The notes beneath the pieces were generated by a model. It searched no databases. It had not been told where the DNA came from and saw only the letters and a program-made list of their open reading frames with translations. A program made the translations under genes and the position numbers. From a virus: 31,971 nucleotides of DNA. Shown here one piece after another: positions 28,158 through 31,971 of this stretch; positions within the stretch are counted from its first letter, which is position 1, and each line of letters starts with the position of its first letter. Location of the stretch: positions 1-31,971 of the IMG/VR virus record IMGVR_UViG_3300008107_000224; one strand, 5' to 3'.

Positions 28158-28278
28158 CGCTGCATCTTGGACTTGAACCAAGGACCGACTGCTTATGAGA
28201 GTACAAGGTATTGCTCCTTGTCTGAGTTTACTTAAAACTCCCGAAGGCAGTTGCTCTTTCCAACTGAGCTAATGCAGC
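28158..28278 (-). tRNA. tRNA with 47-base insertion in the anticodon loop (probable CAU)
   Basis: All arms are canonical: acceptor GCUGCAU/AUGCAGC, D stem GCUC/GAGC, anticodon stem ACUGC/GCAGU, variable CGGUC, T stem CUUGG/CCAAG with loop UUCAAGU. The anticodon loop (28193-28246) is 54 bases instead of 7. Removing 47 bases would leave CUCAUAA, a standard CAU loop. The insert contains two perfect 6-bp hairpins (GAGTTT/AAACTC and ACAAGG/CCTTGT). It is too short for a group I or II intron. It may be an intron-like element needing removal, or the gene may be inactive. A late-type box (AGTAAATA, 28283-28290) lies directly upstream. Confidence 0.8.
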
Positions 28279-28304
28279 TTATTATTTACTACTTGTGGTA
28301 GTAA

Positions 28305-28375
28305 TCGGAGTGGAAGGTACTGCCCCCTCTTCGTCGCGTCCCAAACGCGAAGTTATACTTTTCTACTACACTCCG
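28305..28375 (-). tRNA. Degenerate tRNA-Pro-like gene (UGG)
   Basis: Acceptor CGGAGUG/CACUCCG is perfect and UA follows at 8-9. The anticodon stem UCGCG/CGCGA holds loop UUUGGGA, giving UGG (Pro), and A73 follows. The D arm is very short (GUA/UAU with a 6-base loop, no GG) and the T loop is GGCAGUA, not UUCRANN, on a GAGGG/CCUUC stem. It may be a decayed tRNA or a tRNA mimic. Functional charging is doubtful. Confidence 0.6.
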
Positions 28376-28379
28376 TAAA

Positions 28380-28413
28380 AAGAAAAGAACTGGACGTTTC
28401 CTGTCCTTTTCTT
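28380..28413 (-). terminator. Hairpin between the hli trio and the tRNA-Pro-like gene
   Basis: AAGAAAAG and CTTTTCTT form an outer stem around GGAC/GTCC. On the minus strand it is followed by a pyrimidine tract rich in T (TTCTTTTCTTTTT), which suits termination of the hli transcript or a processing site before the tRNA. Confidence 0.55.
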
Positions 28414-28420
28414 GTGGATT

Positions 28421-28428
28421 TATTTAGT
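28421..28428 (-). promoter_or_regulatory. Late promoter upstream of the tRNA group
   Basis: ACTAAATA overlapping the stop of the small membrane gene; it could transcribe the tRNA-Pro-like and interrupted tRNA genes late. Confidence 0.55.
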
Positions 28429-28510
28429 AGGTATCCAACAGACCTTCTACCGAATAAGCAAGCAACACAAAGAATGCGATGCTACTTAAACCAAACACTA
28501 CTTCACCCAT
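28424..28510 (-). CDS. Very small membrane protein, third gene of the hli trio
   Basis: A 28-residue frame whose ATG overlaps the preceding stop (TGATG). It has one membrane helix (VVFGLSSIAFFVLLAYSV) and an acidic end (EGLLDTY). Size and hydrophobicity resemble tiny photosystem or cytochrome-complex subunits, but it matches none that I recognise. Coupled position after two hli-type genes suggests a thylakoid-membrane role. Confidence 0.6.
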   Translation of the reverse strand: MGEVVFGLSSIAFFVLLAYSVEGLLDTY

Positions 28511-28608
28511 CAAAACACCCCAGGAATAAGTTGACCACTGATTAGGTAGGTTACAGTGAGAGCAACAAACCCTAGCATAGAAGCACGACCAACATTAAGT
28601 AGATTCAT
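28510..28608 (-). CDS. hli: Minimal high-light-inducible protein (Hli)
   Basis: A 32-residue single-helix protein with the Hli signature: GRASMLGFVALTVTYLISGQ then LIPGVF, the typical GRxAMxGF and TGQ-IPG ends. Hlis bind chlorophyll and carotenoids and protect photosystem assembly; cyanophages use them to sustain host photosynthesis. The usual chlorophyll-ligand Glu and Asn of the ExxNGR motif are replaced (Leu and Val), so pigment binding may depend on its partner. It starts in the stop of the preceding gene (TGATG) and ends the same way. Confidence 0.85.
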   Translation of the reverse strand: MNLLNVGRASMLGFVALTVTYLISGQLIPGVF

Positions 28609-28805
28609 CAGAAAGCTCCAAAAAAGAAGTTATTGGTTAGGGAGTATGATACGATACCTGCGATAATACCAATAATACTGAAAATACCATTGATCTTTTC
28701 GGCTCGTACATTATGGGATTCTTGATCTTTGAATTCTTCCCCTACGTACATTGTTGGCTCTTTCGCCCAGTTATTCAGTTTTCCGTCTTTATCAATCATT
28801 GTCAT
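28608..28805 (-). CDS. hli: High-light-inducible-like protein with N-terminal extension
   Basis: A 65-residue protein. The N-terminal soluble part (MTMIDKDGKLNNWAKEPTMYV) resembles the extension of cyanobacterial Hlis. The membrane helix begins AEKINGIFSIIGIIAGIVSY and ends SLTNNFFFGAF. It keeps the E and N of the ExxNG chlorophyll ligand pair but lacks the Arg and the GQxIPG end, both better kept in the next gene. The two are translationally coupled. An alternative start at 28799 would remove two residues. Confidence 0.75.
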   Translation of the reverse strand: MTMIDKDGKLNNWAKEPTMYVGEEFKDQESHNVRAEKINGIFSIIGIIAGIVSYSLTNNFFFGAF

Positions 28806-28817
28806 TTTATGTTATAA

Positions 28818-28845
28818 GGAAAGAAAGGGAGGGAGTTTCCCTCCC
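28818..28845 (-). terminator. Terminator after the porin-like gene
   Basis: A GGGAGGG/CCCTCCC stem (28845-28839 with 28833-28827) around a 5-base loop, followed by TTTCTTTCC on the minus strand. It separates the porin unit from the hli trio. Confidence 0.8.
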
Positions 28846-28852
28846 ATGAACA

Positions 28853-29734
28853 TCAGAACTTGATAGCAGCACCGATGCGACCAACGGGGCTATAGGCAGT
28901 CCCGCGAACACCATCATTCTGGGTAGGCCAGATTAGATCACCAAAAGCAACGAATTTGTTGCTGATACGACGCTCAATACCAGTTACGAAAACTGCCTGA
29001 GAGCCTTCACCAATACTAGCCTGACGATTAGCCTGACCACCATTGGTTAGAGCCCACTGGCCGCCACCGCCAAGATACACATTGGTGTTGGATACGGTAG
29101 ATCCATCCGCAAGAGTAGACTTGCTGATAGACCAGTCATAGGTAGCCAGAGCACCAGCGGCAGCACCGATGCGGCTGTTAGGACCAGCAGCAGCGTTTAG
29201 ATAAGGACGGATGGATACCTCATTGCCCCATAGAGTAGCAACAGGAACACGACCAACCAGGGCAGCACCAGCAACGGTACGCTCAGAATCATAACCACCA
29301 CCGTTTACACCTTGACGGTTAAGAGTAACGGCTGCACCTAGGTAAGTACCAACACCTTTGTCCTTAGCTTCATTGCGAACTTCAAGAGCAGTTACCCGAG
29401 TATTGGTTTTAGCAATCTCACGGGAGAATTCTGCGCGAAGAGCAGCAGCCGTGCGGGCATCAGCTTCAGTGTAGAACTGAGTGATGTTATCAAGGCAAGC
29501 ATTAGTCAGGGCAGCAAGTTCAGCGCGAGTTGCAGGCTGACCGGACTTAAATGTGCCGTTAGGGTAACCAGCAACGCAACCATAACGAGCGACTAGATTG
29601 GAAAGAGCGGAATAAGACCAATCAGTAGGTTGTACGTCACGGAGCTGACCTACGCTGGTTACTTGAGCCAGAGCACTACCAGAAAGTGCGGCAGCACCTA
29701 CAATAGCGGCAGAAAGAATTTGACGAATTTTCAT
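28853..29734 (-). CDS. SLH-domain outer-membrane porin-like protein
   Basis: A 293-residue protein built like cyanobacterial SomA/OprB-type porins but shorter (those are usually about 500). A signal peptide (1-23, ending SALA|Q) precedes an SLH domain (about 29-84, with LRDVQPTDWSYSALSNLVAR and GYPNGTF). A coiled coil (ADARTAAALRAEFSREIAKT, to about 120) and a Gly-rich beta region ending in Phe follow, as expected for a barrel C terminus. It would bind peptidoglycan-linked polymer and sit in the host outer membrane. The ATG at 29734 is preferred over GTG 29746. A host-type promoter (29802-29830) suggests early expression. Its presence in a phage is unusual. Confidence 0.82.
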   Translation of the reverse strand: MKIRQILSAAIVGAAALSGSALAQVTSVGQLRDVQPTDWSYSALSNLVARYGCVAGYPNGTFKSGQPATRAELAALTNACLDNITQFYTEADARTAAALRAEFSREIAKTNTRVTALEVRNEAKDKGVGTYLGAAVTLNRQGVNGGGYDSERTVAGAALVGRVPVATLWGNEVSIRPYLNAAAGPNSRIGAAAGALATYDWSISKSTLADGSTVSNTNVYLGGGGQWALTNGGQANRQASIGEGSQAVFVTGIERRISNKFVAFGDLIWPTQNDGVRGTAYSPVGRIGAAIKF

Positions 29735-29772
29735 ACTTTTTAGCACTAAAATAAAAGGGTTTACAAACGTTT

Positions 29773-29823
29773 GCTGTGGGCGGGATCATTTCCGCTTGGT
29801 TATCCTACCACAGGACCCACAGC
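29773..29823 (-). promoter_or_regulatory. 8-base inverted repeat around the porin promoter -10
   Basis: GCTGTGGG (29773-29780) and CCCACAGC (29816-29823) are exact reverse complements flanking the -10 and start region. They could be an operator, or a hairpin in read-through RNA. No T tract follows. Confidence 0.45.
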
Positions 29824-29830
29824 TTGTCAA
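29802..29830 (-). promoter_or_regulatory. Sigma70-type promoter for the porin-like gene
   Basis: On the minus strand, TTGACA (29830-29825), 17-base spacer and TAGGAT (29807-29802). The -35 overlaps the stop codon of the upstream gene. Confidence 0.75.
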
Positions 29831-30276
29831 GCGATATCTGGAGCGATAAAGAATTGATTTTCCAGAATCTGCTGATTAAAAGACGGCCTTACGAAATAGA
29901 ATCCGTGACGGCTGTTTACAAAAGCAGCTAGATCATCGTATGCACCAACTTTATAACCGCGAGCGGCAGATTGATGCAGGACTTTACCTTCTCCAAGATA
30001 CACACCTACATGGTGCGTATCTCCTGGCCTACCCATCGCCACAACATCACCTTCTTTAAGTGATTTATGGCTATAATGGATGGGGCCAATTTTGGTTACC
30101 GTATCTGCCCAAGGCGTAATTGGAGCGACATTTGCGCCAACACTTGCCAGGAACTTTTTTACCACTCTTGAGCAGTTATTACGATAACCGTCGTAATAAT
30201 TAAATTTGTTTTGGATCTGTTGAAACTTTTCTACGAAGTTGTTTTCAATGATCTGAATTTCGGGTGTCATTAACAT
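29827..30276 (-). CDS. NlpC/P60-like cysteine peptidase
   Basis: A 149-residue protein with features of NlpC/P60 peptidoglycan peptidases: C35 in NNCSRVVKKFL as nucleophile, DTHHVGVYLGEGKVLHQS with H88/H89 and H101, and GDVVAMGRPG before it. These enzymes cut the stem peptides of peptidoglycan. It has no signal peptide. The ATG at 30276 lies three bases after the RlpA-like stop, with AAGGG upstream; the ATG at 30270 is also possible. Cotranscription with an exported RlpA-like protein suggests joint action on the wall during entry or lysis. Confidence 0.78.
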   Translation of the reverse strand: MLMTPEIQIIENNFVEKFQQIQNKFNYYDGYRNNCSRVVKKFLASVGANVAPITPWADTVTKIGPIHYSHKSLKEGDVVAMGRPGDTHHVGVYLGEGKVLHQSAARGYKVGAYDDLAAFVNSRHGFYFVRPSFNQQILENQFFIAPDIA

Positions 30277-30278
30277 AA

Positions 30279-30638
30279 TCAGACCCTTGAATAACACACA
30301 CGGGTAATACCCCTTGATGGACTTGTGATAGAGCTAAAGGCTCCATAGGACAGATCCAATCCGCGACTTGCAATGTATGGTCCCCGGTCGTTGACACGAA
30401 TAACAACAGATCGTCCACTGTTTTGATCTGTTACTTTTAGTCTTGTCCCGAATGGTAGATGGGGGTGAGCAGCGGTTAGTCCGTAAGCATCAAAACGAGA
30501 ACCACTTGCCGTAAGTTTACCATGGAAACCATCATTTTGCCCGTAGTATGATGCAGTTGTGCAGTTGTAGGCTAGGGCAGGAGTTGCAGATAGGGTTGCA
30601 AGCCCGAAAGTTAGAAAAGATAGTAGTTTAAAACGCAT
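30279..30638 (-). CDS. RlpA-like double-psi beta-barrel protein, exported
   Basis: A 119-residue protein with a signal peptide (1-23, ending ALA) and one RlpA domain. The key segments are ASYYGQNDGFHGKLTASGSR, FDAYGLTAAHPHLPFGTRL and VVIRVNDRGPY with D84, the conserved catalytic-type Asp. RlpA is a septal lytic transglycosylase in some Gram-negative bacteria, so this small form may cut glycan strands or bind them. It lacks the SPOR domain of full RlpA. It follows both a host-type promoter (30774) and a late promoter (30744), with a structured leader. Confidence 0.88.
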   Translation of the reverse strand: MRFKLLSFLTFGLATLSATPALAYNCTTASYYGQNDGFHGKLTASGSRFDAYGLTAAHPHLPFGTRLKVTDQNSGRSVVIRVNDRGPYIASRGLDLSYGAFSSITSPSRGITRVCYSRV

Positions 30639-30654
30639 TTAGTTAGTTAACTCA

Positions 30655-30713
30655 GCATCCTGGCTTGAAGGCGGGGCATAGGTCCCAGTTCTAATGGGCC
30701 GCACTTCCCAGGC
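30655..30713 (-). promoter_or_regulatory. Structured leader RNA before rlpA
   Basis: On the minus strand, CCTGG/CCAGG, GAAG/CTTC, GCGG/CCGC and CCCA/TGGG nest into one long interrupted hairpin with a 7-base apex loop (TTAGAAC). No reading frame covers it. A conserved leader element, processing site or decayed tRNA are all possible; nothing identifies a ligand. Confidence 0.4.
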
Positions 30714-30743
30714 TCACGTTCACAGATTTTCATAATGAGAATC

Positions 30744-30751
30744 TATTTAGG
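30744..30751 (-). promoter_or_regulatory. Late promoter for rlpA-nlpC
   Basis: CCTAAATA on the minus strand, downstream of the host-type promoter at 30774, giving this unit both early and late control. Confidence 0.65.
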
Positions 30752-30773
30752 AAATTGGTTTTCCTAGGAATCC

Positions 30774-30802
30774 ATCTTAGCACGGCCAAGCTGGTTTGTC
30801 AA
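30774..30802 (-). promoter_or_regulatory. Sigma70-type promoter for rlpA-nlpC
   Basis: On the minus strand, TTGACA (30802-30797), 17-base spacer and TAAGAT (30779-30774) preceded by TGC. The -35 overlaps the stop codon of the upstream small gene. Confidence 0.78.
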
Positions 30803-30993
30803 GGGGCTGGCCGATACGGTTCTGTTAACTGCCCATTTTCATCAATAAGCCCAGCATCCATTAAAAATTCCCTGGCCTTAAGTGGTTCTTTCAGATCTTC
30901 AAGCAATTGATCAACTTGCTCTCTTGTTAGTCTATCAGATTTATGATTCATTATTTTTGCTAGTATTTTATCATCATAAATTCTTCCATTCAA
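30799..30993 (-). CDS. Small hypothetical protein
   Basis: A 64-residue protein starting four bases after the glycosyltransferase stop. It is helical and charged (DRLTREQVDQLLEDLKEPLK) with a compact end AREFLMDAGLIDENGQLTEP. The C-terminal pattern recalls short proteins of other cyanophages, but I cannot name a family. Its stop codon forms part of the next promoter. Confidence 0.65.
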   Translation of the reverse strand: MNGRIYDDKILAKIMNHKSDRLTREQVDQLLEDLKEPLKAREFLMDAGLIDENGQLTEPYRPAP

Positions 30994-30997
30994 AAAG

Positions 30998-31810
30998 TCA
31001 AGTGGACGGTTGTTCTTCTGGCATAGTGGGGTTACTGATCCTTGATAGGTAGGGATCGTAATTCGTGATTTGCTCTACCGTAAGCTGACCTCCAGCATTC
31101 TGCCAGAAATTCTTTAAACCATCGTAGGACCTTTTATGAAAGATATCAACATGATCTTCATGGATATCACTACCTAGATGGACATTATACAAAAATAGTG
31201 GAGTGGCAAATGTGAGGCCAGTATTGTAGATCAAATCATCCGACACGATCCTTGGTTTTACATTTTGATCTAGCTTGAACTTATCTCCTTTACAGAATAA
31301 ATCAACTAATTTTTGACCATACCGGCGAGTAATGACATAACAACAAGTGCTAAAGTCATTAACAAAACGGTTATGGATAACTACATGGATATCTCCTGTG
31401 CAGATAATAGCAAGTTGAATACAATCCCATCCAATAGGTGCATGAGCAATGAATTCCTTCCAAGTAAAATTCCAATACTTGGCATTGTCAATAATACAGT
31501 CATCTTCCATGAACACCGCATATGGAGTGTCATAGTTATCCAGCCAATGTTTAATGGCCTTAAGGTGACTGGTAAGACACCCAATTTCTTGGCTTGTTAC
31601 ATTGGTTGGATAGCATCCAATTAAATGCTCACTCAAATCACTTGCAGTGCCATCATAAGCGGAAATACGTTCATAATTGGTAATACCCCAATGATCAAAT
31701 TGCTTTTCAATAAAAGCCTTACGATCTGGTTTACGATCTAGATTCAGATAGAAGATAGGACCGAATCCTTCAAGTTTATAAGCGCTTTTGTTTTTATCTA
31801 AAGGTTTCAT
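30998..31810 (-). CDS. Family 25 glycosyltransferase
   Basis: A 270-residue protein with GT25 features: IFYLNLDRKPDRKAFIEKQF (19-38), the R-x-S-A-YDG segment (48-54), EIGCLTSHLKAIKHWL (75-90) and YAVFMEDDCIID (97-108) with the acidic EDD metal/nucleotide site. GT25 enzymes transfer sugars in LPS and related glycans. In phages they may modify host surface glycans, phage DNA or virion proteins. The C terminus is Pro/Ser/Thr-rich. Its ATG overlaps the preceding partial gene (ATGA), so the two are coupled. Confidence 0.85.
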   Translation of the reverse strand: MKPLDKNKSAYKLEGFGPIFYLNLDRKPDRKAFIEKQFDHWGITNYERISAYDGTASDLSEHLIGCYPTNVTSQEIGCLTSHLKAIKHWLDNYDTPYAVFMEDDCIIDNAKYWNFTWKEFIAHAPIGWDCIQLAIICTGDIHVVIHNRFVNDFSTCCYVITRRYGQKLVDLFCKGDKFKLDQNVKPRIVSDDLIYNTGLTFATPLFLYNVHLGSDIHEDHVDIFHKRSYDGLKNFWQNAGGQLTVEQITNYDPYLSRISNPTMPEEQPST

Positions 31811-31971
31811 TTGAAAAAGTTACTTTCTTTTATGTATTGTTCAAGTTCTTCTCTGTTCATCTTGGATACTTTGATCCATTCAGCTTCATTTTCCTGTCTA
31901 TAGGGATTAGTGAACCAAGAGTTAGGTGTGCGAGAATGCTCTAAGTGGTAAACAAGGCTTTCTAATCGTTT
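31807..31971 (-). CDS. Partial protein upstream of the glycosyltransferase
   Basis: The window ends inside this minus-strand frame; the last 54 residues are visible. They include HLEHSRTPNSWFTNPYRQEN and a charged helix NREELEQYIKESNFF. The WF-x-NPYR-x-EN stretch may be part of an enzyme domain, but too little is present to call it. Its stop overlaps the glycosyltransferase start. Confidence 0.65.
   Translation of the reverse strand, partial: KRLESLVYHLEHSRTPNSWFTNPYRQENEAEWIKVSKMNREELEQYIKESNFFK

Noticed and set aside
28193-28246. Group I or group II intron in the interrupted tRNA
   Set aside because: The insertion is only 47 bases, lacks room for a catalytic core, and does not end in the G expected of group I introns.
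28158-28278. Class II tRNA (Leu/Ser) with long variable arm
   Set aside because: The extra sequence lies inside the anticodon stem-loop; the variable region between anticodon stem and T stem is the normal five bases.
30655-30713. Additional tRNA before rlpA
   Set aside because: A T-loop-like TTCAAGC occurs on the minus strand, but no matching acceptor, D or T stems can be formed.
31313-31624. Plus-strand frame opposite the glycosyltransferase
   Set aside because: The minus-strand frame has clear GT25 motifs; the plus frame has no ribosome site or family features.
1-31971. CRISPR array, insertion sequence or integrase-type attachment site
   Set aside because: No regularly spaced repeats, transposase or integrase reading frame, or terminal inverted repeats were seen.

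Overview
The window is most likely part of the genome of a T4-like myovirus infecting a unicellular cyanobacterium (a Synechococcus/Prochlorococcus-type cyanophage). It holds the T4 replication core in cyanophage order: gp45 clamp, gp44/gp62 clamp loader, RegA, gp43 polymerase, UvsX, gp41 helicase, gp61 primase and NrdA/NrdB. It also holds typical cyanophage accessory genes: Hsp20, high-light-inducible proteins and GIY-YIG/HNH endonucleases. T4-type late promoters (consensus nCTAAATA, also TATAAATA) occur on both strands. No psbA/psbD lies in the window. No gene-free stretch exceeds 300 bases.

Layout, plus strand (1-25634). Two classes of transcription unit alternate. Units with host-like promoters (TTGACA, 17-base spacer, TATAAT-like) carry DNA metabolism. 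The promoter at 263-291 precedes a DUF3310-like gene, gp45, gp44, gp62 and regA. The promoter at 4726-4754 precedes two tandem paralogous small genes, gp43, a small gene, uvsX, gp41, a dUTPase and a small gene, ending at the terminator at 11440. The promoter at 17289-17317 precedes gp61, nrdA and nrdB, ending at the terminator at 21724. Between them lie late units: hsp20; a set of acidic-then-basic proteins at 3915, 11490, 13296, 21791 and 22966; a nucleotidyltransferase (12093) with a T4-internal-protein-like N terminus; a virion structural protein (15253); and small conserved proteins.

Layout, mostly minus strand (23893-31971). This accessory arm holds a GIY-YIG endonuclease, a secreted staphylococcal-type nuclease coupled to a GH19 endolysin, four tRNA or tRNA-like genes split by an HNH endonuclease, and a translationally coupled hli trio. 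It also holds an SLH-domain outer-membrane-porin-like protein, an exported RlpA-like protein with an NlpC/P60-like protein, a family-25 glycosyltransferase, and two small or partial genes. A YkuD-type L,D-transpeptidase and a DUF1353 protein lie on the plus strand here.

Most worth a second look: (1) several late proteins share an acidic N-terminal helix ending at an LxE|(A/S/G/V) site like those cut by the T4 prohead protease, which suggests a set of packaged, injected proteins that includes a nucleotidyltransferase; (2) one tRNA has a 47-base, two-hairpin insertion in its anticodon loop; (3) a perfect 12-base inverted repeat connects a possible small late RNA to the 5' end of the HNH mRNA; (4) two composite elements put a sigma70 promoter inside the 5' arm of a terminator; (5) the phage carries a shortened cyanobacterial porin-like gene. 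All functions are inferred by reading translated sequence and motifs; no database search was run.
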